The notes: a model not told the origin generated them from the sequence alone. A DNA stretch of 64,000 bases from Catonia carolina (GCA_035578175.1 JAQMRL010000004.1:36634901-36698900), one strand, 5' to 3'; numbered from the stretch's first letter, positions 11,344 through 23,014 are shown. Translations and numbers: made by a program.

Positions 11344-11743
11344 TATGTTGTTGTTGTTTAGGTCAACAGCCAAAAGGCGGGTTTGAACCTCCAAAGGTTT
11401 TACTAAGTAAAACGAGGAATGAGGTGCTTTACAATTGACTTCCTCACTGAGTGGAAAAGTATGCTTATCAGCAGGCCGGGCCCTCTGAAAAGCATATATT
11501 TTCCACTCTGTAAATGACACCTTCACTTCATTCACCACAGGGTCTGGCTGTACAATGAAATTCATTACTTTCAGAGAAAATAACTCTGATTAGTGCCTTT
11601 ACACCTCTACCTCTTCTGTTCTTCAATGATCCAGTCATTTAATTGACTGACCATGTGATAAGAAACAGAACTATTTATTTTAGCCCTGCAACAAACAGAT
11701 TGAGTGTAAATAATTTGACACTCCACCTGTCTGTTATGGGCAA
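11344..11743 (-). repeat. 400-bp SINE-like element in unit 2
   Basis: Same position in the unit and same flanking CAAGTAA as in unit 1, so it was copied with the unit rather than inserted separately. Confidence 0.75.
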
Positions 11744-12819
11744 CAAGTAACTTAAAATTAGGTAAATAATGAGATGTTAAATACTCGGCACAATTAATTT
11801 GAGTTTTTAGATCATTAGGGTAGAAGTTAGTTCAAACATTTACAAGTTATCTGAAATAAACTGAAAAGTTAATTTGGTTACTTTCCATGTTTTCTAACCG
11901 TATGTTCAGTAGAAAAGTCATTTGATGAGCAAAGCAGGTCTTCTAAAAAAATTTCAGTTCGCACCTTGCAAATGCGCCGTTAATATATTCACACTGCAAG
12001 GTCTAACTGTATAATAATCTACTGTCATATGTAGAAGGTCTAAAAGTGTTTATTTCACCAGTACTTCTTATGTTGTTATAATGTTTTAGTCGAAAATTGC
12101 TTCATTCGTGCAGAAAACAGAACTATTATTTTAGCCGTGGAAGTAGCAGTTGAAATTTAAAAAATATTTCACAGTTTAACTGCCTCTTGTAGGCAATACT
12201 AAATTTTCGCATCGCAAAAAAAAATAATGACACAAGCAGCGAATAAACGCGGAGAAATGTCAAAAATATTGCCTAGAAATTTTTCATATCGTTAACCGTT
12301 TTTAGTGTGACTGATTGTCGTTAAAAGGGCAGAATTTGTATTTTGCTCTTACTAGGTATTGTTCAAGTATATTCTAAATTTCAGATTGGTAATGCCGACG
12401 ATTCTACTGACGATTAGTTGACAAAAAAACTTCAGAGACGTCCTTATTAGAATAACCTTTAATATACAATGAAAAGATCACAATGTGTTACGGTTGTATA
12501 GTAATTTTTGCATGGTAGCCGACAAAATAATGTCTTAAATTTAAGCAAGCTTGTATGTGACAACGCAATGTATTCTTGTGCATAGTTTTTATGACTTTTT
12601 TAATTTCATACTGTAAAAAGCAGTATAAATAAACTGCTGTTTCATACAATAAACCATAATCATTCCGTACTCGGAAGAACCTTAACAAGTTTTAAAATGT
12701 TTTTGGTAGGCGTTTTAATTCTGGAAAGTATAGCATTTCAGTAGACGTTAATTGTTTAATATTCGGCCGTACCGTTAACTGGGCGGTGACAATGGGCGGA
12801 TTGATGTAAAAATGTAAGT

Positions 12820-13092
12820 CGACGTCACGCGCAGGAACAGTACCGGACCAATCAGGAAGCTCGGTACTGACAAATGACGTAATACTGATTGAGACGTTTT
12901 CATTGGTTGATATCGGATGGCTATAATGAGCCCCCTGATTGGACAATATTAACCAATCAAAATGACGCCTAAGAAGACATCTGATTGGTTGGGTTTGAAG
13001 ATTTTTCATTGGTTAAGAATACTAGTTTCTGATTGGTCCAATATTATATCTTTTATTGACGTCACACGGACGTCACCGTCATCGTAGGCCGC
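12820..13092. promoter_or_regulatory. CCAAT and CRE-like cluster, unit 3
   Basis: Same cluster as units 1 and 2, with a few substitutions (for example CCCCTGATTGG near 12,932). All the CCAAT motifs checked remain. Confidence 0.5.
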
Positions 13093-13609
13093 CTCACTAG
13101 CAAGACCTAAATAATTATATTTTCAACTGTAGATCAGTTCTATTAGATTTCTATTATATATTTTCAGATATGTTATAGACACAAATGGTGCTGAATAAAA
13201 AAACATTCGTTAACTAACGCTTTATAATGATTATTTCTTTGTTGATTTAGGATCCGATAATTAACTCAAAATATATAATTAAAATGTACACGTTCTGCGC
13301 CACCAGTGTAAAATTCCAATTAACAATTCATTCCTCCTTAAAAAACATTAGAAAATTAGTTGTGCATGGCTCTCTGTTTATTATTGCTTTAGTTAAAATT
13401 CAAACACAAAAATTATAATAACTCTCTGAAATAAGACCGTACGTATTGATAGACTACGCCTATGTTATTTAAGGAAGATGTTGGTTTGAACATTAAATTT
13501 AATAAACTATTATCAAATTATATTTTTTGTACGATTAATAACATTAAATTTTTATATTCTTTCATAACATTGATAACATCCTTTCTTTCAAATCCAATCT
13601 ATCAAGTAA

Positions 13610-14009
13610 TATGTTGTTGTTGTTTAGGTCAACAGCCAAAAGGCGGGTTTGAACCTCCAAAGGTTTTACTAAGTAAAACGAGGAATGAGGTGCTTTACAA
13701 TTGACTTCCTCACTGAGTGGAAAAGTATGCTTATCAGCAGGCCGGGCCCTCTGAAAAGCACATATTTTCCACTCTGTAAATGACACCTTCACTTCATTCA
13801 CCACAGGGTCTGGCTGTACAATGAAATTCATTACTTTCAGAGAAAATAACTCTGATTAGTGCCTTTACACCTCTACCTCTTCTGTTCTTCAATGATCCAG
13901 TCATTTAATTGACTGACCATGTGATAAGAAACAGAACTATTTATTTTAGCCCTGCAACAAACAGATTGAGTGTAAATAATTTGACACTCCACCTGTCTGT
14001 TATGGGCAA
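13610..14009 (-). repeat. 400-bp SINE-like element in unit 3
   Basis: Third array copy of the element, same site and target duplication. Confidence 0.75.
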
Positions 14010-14259
14010 CAAGTAACTTAAAATTAGGTAAATAATGAGATGTTAAATACTTGGCACAATTAATTTCGGTTTTTAGATCATTAGGCTAGATGTTAGTTCA
14101 AACATTTACAGGTTATCTGAAATACAAACTAAATATTTAATTCGGTTATTTTTTTTATTGTTTATAACCGTCTCACTCAGTAGAAGCGTGTTTTCATGAG
14201 CGGAGCAGGCCTTCTAAAAAAATTTTCAGTTCGCACGATTAAAACGGCGCTTTTAATAT

Positions 14260-15043
14260 TGTGACACTTATTGCTAAGGTCCGTTTCGGGATCTAGGTTA
14301 TTAAGTAATTAATAGACTAAAGTTTACAATTGCAGATGTTTATTTCACTAAAAGATTAAAAATAAATGATTAAACTAATTATAATTAAGAAATACAATAA
14401 ATGATTAAATAATTCACTTAAAATAAATAACAAACAATAAATAACTTAATAACTTACTTAGCCTACTTACAATCGCTTTTATAGATTATACTAACATACA
14501 ACACAAGCTGAATTCACAGAACTACACATTAACTTTACCCAATACACACACAACGAAGAGACGGTATAACAATCTTGAATCACTACAATACTCGGATGTG
14601 TAACCTGTAAATACACACCCCATTAATCTCTCGGCAAAGATCGCACGAATACTGACTGGACCGCCGCCCGGGGGCCTCCTTTTATTATCATTCACAAAGA
14701 TCGTTCCAGAACAAAGTAGAGAAATCTACTCAAGTACAAAAATAACTCTTTATTAATGAATCCTAGAAAAATCCCTTTGTTAACAAGTCAACTATTGTAA
14801 ATAGAAACGTAAACAACCTCATAAACAACTTCATAAAAATAGCTGTACACAATAGTATACCTGAACTTTATGATAGTTATTTCAACCCTTACGAATGAAT
14901 AGACACTTTTATGGTTACAACTGTCATTTAACAAACTGATCTTATTGTGTAGATTATTGTTAATTTATTATTTCTTAACTATGTTTATGAATGAAATTCT
15001 GGAAGATTCGTGAGCGATCCCGTCTTTTCTCGATCGTGTTACA
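14260..15043 (-). mobile_element. Solo LTR of an LTR retrotransposon
   Basis: The 784-bp insertion begins TGTGACAC and ends GTGTTACA, so both strands read TG...CA. It is flanked by ATAT (14,256-14,259 and 15,044-15,047). The uninterrupted unit has a single TTAATATATTCAC here. No internal coding region exists, so it is a solo LTR, normally left by recombination between two LTRs. A TATA-like ATAATAAAAGG and a nearby TCAGT on the minus strand suggest minus orientation. The 4-bp target site fits gypsy or Bel-Pao elements. Confidence 0.8.
14650..14695 (-). promoter_or_regulatory. Possible LTR promoter
   Basis: Read on the minus strand, ATAATAAAAGG is followed about 25 bp later by CAGTCAGTATTCG, resembling a TATA box and an arthropod initiator, with a GC-rich CCCGGGCGG stretch between. 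Inferred from motif order only. Confidence 0.35.
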
Positions 15044-15556
15044 ATATATTCACTGCAAGGTCTAACTGTATAATCATCTTCTGTCATTGTAAGAATCTCT
15101 AAAAGTGTTTATTTCATTAGTACCTCTTATTTTCTTAATATGTTTTAGTCGAAAATTTGCTTCTTTCGCTAAGAAAACAGAACGATTATTGTAGCCGTGG
15201 AAGTAGCAGTTAAAATTTAAAAAAATATTTCACAGTTTAACTGCATCTTGTAGACAATACTAAATTTTCGCATCGCAAAATAAAATAATGACACAAGCAG
15301 CGAATAAACGCGGAGAAATGTCAAAAATATTGCCTAGAAATTTTTCATATCGTTAACCGTTTTTAGTGGGACCGATTGTCGTTAAAAGGGCACAGGTTCT
15401 ATTTTGCTCTTACTTGGTATTGTTTAAGTATATTCTAAATTTCAGTTTGGTTATTCCGGCGATTCTACTAACGATTAGTTGACAAAAAAAAACTTCAGAG
15501 ACGTCCTTGTTAGAATAAACTTTAATATACAATGAAAAAATCACAATGTGTTACGT

Positions 15557-17240
15557 TATAATCTATTTGAAATCAACGTGCGGGTGAAGGTCATGCCACT
15601 TCCTCACCTCGCCTACCCCACCAGTCGTCTGAATGATGCAGCGCGGAGTATGTGTGTGCACTTGTGCCTACGCCTTCATCAGGTTTACATTATTTCACTT
15701 CGTGAAGTACCGTACGCTTAAAACATCTGACGAGACCAACACATAAATGTGTTATTTAAATCAACTTAAACTTAACCTCATTCGAAAAGTTTAATTACAA
15801 ACAAAAGGAAAACTGCAATGGAAAAAATCTAAATCCAGTTTTTCTTTTGTTTGTAATTAAAAAAACTTCTCAAATGAGTTTAATTTTCATAGACGTTATT
15901 TATATTATTTTTTAGAATAAAATTCTCTACAATTTGCATTAAAATGTTTCGTGTTTTTATTCGTAATTTAACAGAGTTATTTTACGCTAAACTTAAAAAG
16001 TATTTTCTAAGCCTTTTCTTTAATGTATTTACGTAGTTTTCTTAAAAACTAAAAGCGATACAGTTCTGGGACTCATTTTTTTAAGTTTCCCAGGTTAAAT
16101 AAAAACCATAAGAAACCACTAAACATTTTCCTAAATTTACCTTTTCAAAATTTCAGTATTGCTTTATTTCACTCTTTGCCCAGGAATCAAGGCAAAATCT
16201 TTCGCCAGGCATAACTCGCCAACGAAGCATTTCCGGACGTATATTTAGACAAACATTTTGTTACATGTAATAACAATAGTATATACGTGATGTAATGTGT
16301 ATTATATTATTGTTATAATTGTTATTCATATTGTTTTATGGTTATTATAGATATTATATGTACGCACTATTACAACGTAATATGGAATAATAGAAAAGTC
16401 ACTGAAATAGAAACACGGTCATTATACTATGCGTCAGCAATGACTCTGTGATATTTTATGACTTTATGAAGCTTACATGTATTGTTTTAAGTAAACAAAC
16501 ATGTTACAGCACCTTTGTCACCACACACAGGCCTATTTATTTGATTTTTAATACTCTTTCGACCAGTTCAGATTAAAGTTTTGTATCATACAGATGTGCA
16601 GTTTCTTTGGCGGGCTTGTGTAAGTTTAGTTAATTCAATTGTTTAAGCGTGAAAGTTGAGATGGCTGCAAACAGTCCTAATCTTCGCAGACAATCCAAAC
16701 AAACAAATAATTTATAGGGTATATAATTATTTAAAAGAACTTGTGTGAAATTAATTCTTTGCGAACGGCGCTCAAGTTTACATAAAAGGTAATTAACAGT
16801 TTATTTCTCAGTCGTATACAAATTTGTAACAATCCAGTTTCTGTATGCATGCTTTAAAACATAAAAGATAAATAATCATCTTTTTCGTTTAGGTAAAAAA
16901 GGTTGGCGATGTTTTTATTAAGGTGCAGTTTGTATAAAGAAATATTAGGATAGAACTATTCCAACGATCCGAAAGTTAAGCACAAAAACTGAAAAAAAAA
17001 TATATTGTGTAGAATAAAAGGGTTTCACATATCATAGTAGGCCTAATGTCTTATGTGTATCAGAGTAACCATTCAATTTCTTGTCGTTAAAAGGCAAAAC
17101 TTTAGTCCGTAAAGAGAAAAGAAGTAGTTTAATTCAGTAATGTAGAAGTAGTGTAAGGGGTATGAGGAGAAATCTTGCGGAAGGGAAGGGGAAGAAGCGC
17201 GTGACCTTCACCCGCACGAAGAAATCAAATAGACTTTAGT
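15557..17240. mobile_element. Non-autonomous element with long imperfect terminal inverted repeats
   Basis: The left end has TCTATTTGAAATC followed by CGTGCGGGTGAAGGTCA. The right end, reverse complemented, has TCTATTTGATTTC followed by the same CGTGCGGGTGAAGGTCA. The left end abuts the point where the tandem unit stops. No transposase frame is visible, and I could not fix target duplications. Confidence 0.6.
15785..15882. repeat. Inverted repeat, arms about 40 bp
   Basis: AGTTTAATTACAAACAAAAG on the left faces its near-complement CTTTTGTTTGTAATTAAAAA on the right across a loop of about 20 bp. It lies inside the terminal-inverted-repeat element. Confidence 0.8.
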
Positions 17241-17251
17241 AGCACGTCTAT

Positions 17252-17426
17252 AACTTGATGGCCTCCCGCAAAGAGGAGCAGAATCGGCCCACTTCTAGCC
17301 TTCTCAATAACACTTCATTATGTACCAATTCCAGTGTACTAGTTAGTTGTAGTACATAATAAAATGTTATTGAGAAGGTTAGTAGCGGGCCAATTCTGCT
17401 CCTCTCTGCGGCAGGCCATCAAGTTG
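17252..17426. repeat. Foldback with 74-bp arms
   Basis: Arms 17,252-17,325 and 17,352-17,426 are near-perfect complements (AACTTGATGGCCTCCCGCAA against its complement), with a loop of about 26 bp. The 67-codon frame starting at 17,364 lies partly in the right arm and is not supported as a gene. Confidence 0.85.
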
Positions 17427-17605
17427 AAGACAGACAGTACGTTATGGGTTGAAAGATATTACTATAATAATCTGCATGTGAACTGGTACGCTGGCAGCCA
17501 TTCGATCACGTGGAGAGTGTCACAGTCGTTGACTGATCACACGAACTGTTTACTTTCAATTTCTTGATTTGGGTGTTATCTGTTCTGACGCCCGCACTCT
17601 GTGGG

Positions 17606-18318
17606 CGCGCCTACAAAACCTGCAAATGCAGCATGCAATACAACACATTATTGTAATATCTGCTGTGAAGCACTCTCACGACTTTCTCTTGTCAATGTAA
17701 ATAATTAACAATATAACCTATTTTTTTTAATTATTAGTGGACAATATAAAAAGAAAAATAATTTAATTTTAATCATGAGTGAATGACGCTAAATGAAAAT
17801 CAACCTCTGTACGATTTAAAAATACGAAAAATCATTTATAAACGCTAAACTTGAGTCTCTGTAGAAAAAAAACAGTTTGAAATAACGGTTGTATGTTTTT
17901 TTTTAAATTTCCTTAAACTTTTATTAAATTGGTCACATTTTTTTTTAATCCCGTTTTTTCACTGATTTTGATAATAAAAATACAGAAAATTTCTAACTGA
18001 CGCTAAACTAAGCGTTGTAGAAAAATTGTTTCAATTCAAGGTTGTAGGTATCAAAACACCATTGGCGAATGTTTTAATTTTATTTTTTAGTTGTTTAACA
18101 CTATTAATATTAGTGTCAAAATATTTAAGTGTTAATATTTTTAAGTGGAACTTCAACAGCATTCTGACCTCCTGCTTAAGTGAACTTCATGAGTTACGTA
18201 CGTCAAGGTCCCATGTATCATAAATACGCGTTAAGTATATGAATAGCCCCTGTACACTCTGCAATCTGCAATGGTGTATTGTATTGCGTGTTGCATTTGC
18301 AGGTTTTGTAGGCGCGTT
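17606..18318. mobile_element. Element with about 35-bp inverted ends
   Basis: CGCGCCTACAAAACCTGCAA on the left recurs as its complement on the right (TTGCAGGTTTTGTAGGCGCG), both continuing into similar CAATACAA ends. The interior includes a copy of a dispersed repeat with modules such as CTCACACGACTTTC and GAATGACGCTAAATGAAAAT. No transposase is seen. Confidence 0.65.
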
Positions 18319-18429
18319 AACAGAAAAGAACCCTTGATTAATATAGAAATTTCATTACCAAGTTAATTACATTATGAAATTAAAATCCTATGGTACAATA
18401 GAATTTTTCTATAAATCTGAATTTTCCTT

Positions 18430-18605
18430 TGACTTTATTTTTTTTTTAAGTAGTCGCATCAACAGTTTGGTTATTAGCGACTACAGTGTGTTATCTAACT
18501 TTAACGGTAGGTTTTAACTTGTAATGATTCCCAGACCCTCAATGGGAGTCGAACTCCGCATTGTATGCTAGCGCATTACCACTACACTACAGAGGCGGCC
18601 TTGGC
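18430..18605 (-). mobile_element. tRNA-derived SINE, family A
   Basis: The minus strand has an A-box-like TAGTGTAGTGGTAATGCG and a B-box-like AGTTCGACTCCC, followed by GGGTCTGGGAATC and a body ending near TTTAAGTAGTC. Relatives lie near 38,439, 46,780, 53,333 and 59,876. The head is tRNA-like but is not a functional tRNA. Confidence 0.8.
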
Positions 18606-18809
18606 TTAATATTATATACTAATCTATAGCCCAGTTATATCTAAAGTTGAGTTACTCATAGACTATCCTACTATCCTACTATCCTACAAAATCGAATCCA
18701 GGATCTTTATTTTATGAGTTAAATCCACGAACAATTAAACCACAAAGGTATTAATAAAAAAAAATTAAATCGATATAAATAGAGTGGCTCTGGTGTGTGT
18801 TTGTTTGAT

Positions 18810-19470
18810 GGGATTTTCTTGAACTCGCTTTTATACGCAGATGATTTAGTGATCATTCAGGAATCGAAGGACGATCTTCAGATGCCAATATTTCTGCTAA
18901 AACAACTTTGAGAAAAGTACTCTCTGATTATTTGTATTGATCAGACTAAATTTATGACTTTAAGGGGTAAGGTACCTAATCGGACGAAGATAGTGCTGGA
19001 GAACAGAGTGTTAGAGCATTTCACATTTTAAGTACTTGACTTGTGATATGTAAGGGAATTTGATGTAATGACGAAAGTTTCTAGGTTTCAACGTGTTTGC
19101 GGTTACATAAACAGAACATTTAAAGCAAGGTGCCGGAAACAAAGGCAGTTGAAACTATATTATGTAATGCCACTGCCTCTTTTGTTGTACGGTAGTGAAA
19201 CATGGGTCCTAAGGAAATCTGAGGGTAGGATGTTGGAAGCAGGTGAGATGCGTTTTTTGAGATTGGTGAGAGGAGAAAACCTTAGGGATCGCATCAAGAG
19301 TGAGACAATCCGGCATGATTTGGGTAGAACGGAAACTGTGAGGCAGAGGATTGAACGACACAGGGACAGGTGATTCCAACACAAGACGCATGCCAGAGGA
19401 TCAATATTCGCTACTGGCCTTACAATACCGTCCGCAAGGAGTGCGGTCATTGGGTAGACCACGAAGAAGA
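18810..19470 (+). pseudogene. Non-LTR reverse-transcriptase fragment with YADD
   Basis: It starts with FLNSLLYADDLVII, the catalytic polymerase box. After frame breaks it continues as a 101-codon open frame (19,068-19,373) with PLLLYGSETWVLRKSEGRML and RDRIKSE, typical of the ORF2 C-terminus in RTE-like or related elements. The 5' part is missing and the frame is broken at least twice. The purine tract at 19,508 follows directly, as a simple-repeat tail would. Confidence 0.8.
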
Positions 19471-19507
19471 TGGTTAAAAGCTGGAACAGGCAATGTGTCT
19501 AATCCGT

Positions 19508-19727
19508 AAAGAAGGAGGAGGAGAAGGAGGAAAAAGAGAAAAAGGAGAAGGAAAAAAGAAGGAGGAGGAGGAGAGGAGGAGGAGGAGAAGGAGGAAGAGG
19601 AGAAGAAGAAGAAGAAAAAGAAGAAGAGAATGCAAAGGAAAGGAGAAAAAAGAGAAGGAAAAAAGAAGGAAGAGAAGAAGAAAATAAGAAGAAGAAGGAG
19701 GAGGAGGAAGATGAAGAGGAGACAATA
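19508..19727. repeat. Purine tract, (GGA/GAA)n, about 220 bp
   Basis: Almost only A and G on the plus strand for about 220 bp. Long Glu/Lys/Arg frames on plus and Ser/Leu frames on minus are artefacts. It probably grew from the retrotransposon tail just upstream. Such tracts can adopt triplex structure. Confidence 0.9.
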
Positions 19728-19730
19728 AAT

Positions 19731-20989
19731 TGTACCCAGTAAAGATAATTTTACGGTAACATCTTTCGATTAAGATCATTACAACCATCTCACTTCGCTG
19801 GTATCCGAATAAGTCAAGAATGTAGCCATTATAATTAACAAATTATTCAAGAATATTTTTAGATAAAAAATGTCGAATTTTTCAAATTTAATTATAAATA
19901 TAATAGACTAATATAATTTATATGAATACTATTCTAACAGAAATATAAATATGTACCTAAACAAAAATAAACATTTTTATCGTTATCTGTCTTTCTTGAA
20001 TTGGCCTATGCAAGATTGTATTGTTTAACTGACATCCCGTTAGGGTTTATTCTGTCTCAATCAAAAAGATTTCAACTTGATGACAGCAGTCTAAGCTACA
20101 AGAGACTCAACATTGAAGCAGTAGTGTAGCAGAGTCGTGACAAAGTTTCTTAAAAAGTTACAAGAATTTGTTAGAATTGGAAACAGCCTTTAGACCCCGC
20201 TGTTGCTTGTGCCCGTCTGTGTGCTCTTTTGTCCTAAATTGAATTGGGACTCTTCACAGTAGAATAATACGAGCAATTTCAGAAATTCAAGTGTTGTACT
20301 AGTAACAGTAACAGTAGAAGTAGTCCTCCCGTTGGAGATGCTCTCTTGTATTTTCCTACCATTCGTAAATCTTTTTCTTATTTTATTTATTCGTCTTTCA
20401 TCAATTTTAACAAATCGGATAGTGTTGCCTATTGATTTTTCTCATCAAAGATAGCGATTTTATTTATTTTGTTTCTCTGTTTTAAATTAAATTTTATAAA
20501 CAATCATGCCTGCTATAAAATTGTTCTTGAAAATTTTCATCTCAAAACATATCAGTCAACCTATTTACGGATTTCTAATCTTTTCAACATGATGAGTTTT
20601 ATATTTATTTATTTTTCTCTATTATTTATACAAATTCGCATCAGTTGCTTTGTCGTTGATGACTAAAATGTTAAAGAAATTGTTTTACACTTAGGAATTT
20701 TGAGTACACTGCTAACTGAAGCAACAAGGTAATCATTTTCTCCCTCTGCATGTCTGTGAAAGTCGTTACGTGTGTATAACATCCGGCACTTTAACATTTT
20801 TTTATGCCTGGAAACTGAAACGTTAAAATTCCGAAGAATATAAACCACATCTGTTAAGTCGTACGCTATTACTTATGACCAAGCAGACGAGTAGAAATCG
20901 CAAATGTTTTTCTCGGAGAAAATTGAAATTTCTTTGTTAAAATTACGATCGCAAATTAAATTGCTCCAACACAGTAACTCTTTTAATTT
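19731..20989. other. No recognisable gene
   Basis: AT-rich sequence with no convincing coding, repeat-end or RNA signal. Short open frames (20,469-20,666 plus and 20,663-20,848 minus) lack known motifs. Confidence 0.5.
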
Positions 20990-20990
20990 A

Positions 20991-21499
20991 CGAGGGGCGT
21001 TCAAAAAGTTCCAGGAATGGTGGTTCAGCGTGGTAATATTACGACCTAAGACAATGGTTACTTAATCACCTTCGAAGAAGGACTCTTGCGCGCGCGCACA
21101 CACTTGCGCCATCGATCCTACAATTGTTGCAAAACATTGCCCTTTGAGGCCCATTTCAGAGTAGGGAACAGCCCAATTTATGTAACTCTCCAGATTTCGA
21201 ACAAATTGCTTTTAGGGCTTTTAGGAAACAGCCAATAATTGGCTATTCCCTACTCAGAAAAATGGGCATCAAAGGGAAACGTTTTGAAATCTTGGAGGAT
21301 ATCGAACAAAATGCGACGACTTAACTACAACAGATTCCGGAAGAAGCCTTATACCACTGCTTCCAACAATGGTAGGATCGATGGAGCAAATATGTGTGCG
21401 CGCAAGGGTTCTTCTTCAAAGGTGATTAGGTCAGCATTGCTGTAAGTCATAAATACTACACGCTGAACCACATTTCGAGAAGCTTTTGAACACCCCTCG
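20991..21499. mobile_element. Foldback mariner derivative made of two inverted 3' ends
   Basis: Ends are CGAGGGG inverted repeats of about 45 bp flanked by TA. Both halves carry the same transposase C-terminus in opposite orientation. The plus half reads FQQW, stop, DRWSKYVCARGFFFKGD at about 21,355-21,425, and the minus half has its counterpart at about 21,050-21,130. The centre of symmetry is CCAATAATTGG near 21,235. No complete transposase remains. Confidence 0.8.
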
Positions 21500-21501
21500 T
21501 A

Positions 21502-22005
21502 CGTTGGAGGCTTAAAAATAAACATATGCATACTCGTCATTTGAAGGCATGTTTTCTGCATTTTAGAAATTATGGCTCATCAAATTTTAGAATATACAAA
21601 CATATAGATTCGCCCTCCCTGTTGTCACTCTGATAGATGGAGTAGTTCACTCCTAAAAGATGGAGCAAGAGTATGGGCAACTGGGCAACAAGAAGAAGCC
21701 AGTTTTTTGAGAAAATCTTATTTAGGATGGCGGTGGGGATTTCTGGTTATTAATATATGCCTACTTTGCGCGTCGAGTGAGCTTTCTCAGCTTTGATGAC
21801 CGACTTACTTAATGTCTAATGTCCTAGCAAGTTCAATATCATTCTCACATCATACAAAGTAAAAATTATAAAAGAAATAATATGAAAAAGCTAACTTTTT
21901 CGCGGCAATAAGAGAGCTAGACTGGAATATAAAAATTCAAGGTTTACTTGAAGTTATTTTTACATAGTCGACCATTTATGAAATAATCGTATGAAATTAA
22001 CTGTA
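21502..22005. other. No recognisable feature
   Basis: No gene or repeat end could be identified in this interval. Confidence 0.45.
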
Positions 22006-22009
22006 AAAA

Positions 22010-22450
22010 ATTCTGGTATGAAACACTCACACGACTTTCTTTTGCAATTGTAAATAATGAACAACATAACCTATGTTTAATCATTAGTAAACAATATAAA
22101 ATTTAAAAAAACCTAATTTTGATTACGAGTGAATGACGCAAAATGAAAATCAACCGCCTGTAGGACTGAAAATACGGAAAATCACTAAATAACGTTAAAC
22201 TAGGCTATCTAGAAAAACGTTGGAAATAAAAGTTGTAGGTTTTTAAATTCGCTGTAACTTTTGCTTATAAAGGCCTACATTTTTGTCAAAAAATGCACAC
22301 AAAGGCTGCAATCTTACAAAAAATCCCATTTTTCACCGATTTTGATGACCAAAATACAAAAAAAAAATCACTAATTTACGCTACACTTAGCGTTGTAGAA
22401 AGAAATGAAACAAGATTCATATTAAGGACGCAATCTTAAAAAAAAATCAT
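22010..22450 (+). repeat. Dispersed repeat with internal modules (family R)
   Basis: The modules TGAAACACTCACACGACTTTC, GAGTGAATGACGCAAAATG, CGTTAAACTAGG and GTTGTAGGTTTTT occur in the same order as at 17,660-18,010 and, inverted, at 34,440-34,990. The TAAACTAGG/GTAGAAAAA module itself recurs inside the copy. Confidence 0.7.
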
Positions 22451-22743
22451 TTTTACCACGAAAGCACAGTCCCCCCTCTCATATTTTACTCCGGAGACCA
22501 GAGCTCTCATACTCTACCAGTATGACCGGTCTCATTCGTAATCGGTGGGCTCCTAACTAAAGTCTTATGCTGTTTTACAAGACCTTTGTACTGACCACCC
22601 GTTACTACAAATACTCCTAACTTAGAACAACTAATATTCACCCACTTGGCTTCCCTTGGTCGTGCCGTCCGAAGGGAGTTGCACCTATTCCCTATAACTT
22701 ATGGACTGACTAGGAATCCTCCGCCCAAGGTTGACTGGTCGCG

Positions 22744-22820
22744 AGTCTTTTCCGTTTTCTGTATGTTACTATCAAATCCGAATTCCCTGAAGGGTTACAC
22801 GATTCTCCCACTCGTGCGTC
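22744..22820 (+). repeat. Arm of an inverted pair with 24,265-24,345
   Basis: CTATCAAATCCGAATTCCCT and its surroundings recur in inverted orientation near 24,300, about 1.5 kb away. The arms could mark the ends of one element with the intervening SINEs nested inside, but this is not proven. Confidence 0.5.
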
Positions 22821-23014
22821 TAGCGCGCCAATCTGAAAAGCAATATTCCTCCGTAATATCAACTCCACTCCCATTTCACAGTCTACATACAGTCAGTCTA
22901 TGAATTTTGTACAGTTACTTAGTAATATTTGGGCGGAGGAAGATGCTGCAGTTCCGAGTTCCTTCAGAAAAGGGGGTTATTGCATAATCCCAGAATATGT
23001 GACAACTAAAAAAG

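Larger units (their letters stand above)
7221..14018. repeat. Tandem array of three 2,266-bp units
   Basis: The units 7,221-9,486, 9,487-11,752 and 11,753-14,018 share the same phase exactly, since TAAAATTAGG recurs at 7,221, 9,487, 11,753 and 14,019. Only scattered single-base differences were seen. Open frames of 60-105 codons recur in each unit but overlap motif clusters or the SINE-like insert, and show no known domain. I treat the units as non-coding satellite or amplified segments. Confidence 0.95.
14019..15556. repeat. Diverged right copy of the tandem unit, interrupted
   Basis: Sequence continues in phase with the array but with many more substitutions. It is split by the solo LTR at 14,260-15,043 and stops matching at about 15,556, after AATGTGTTACG. 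Its divergence is clearly higher than that among the three full units. Confidence 0.85.

Noticed and set aside
19474..19788. Long Leu/Ser-rich and Glu/Lys-rich frames
   Set aside because: Products of the purine tract read in either direction.
22646..22903. 85-codon plus-strand frame
   Set aside because: No recognisable domain, and it overlaps one arm of an inverted repeat pair.
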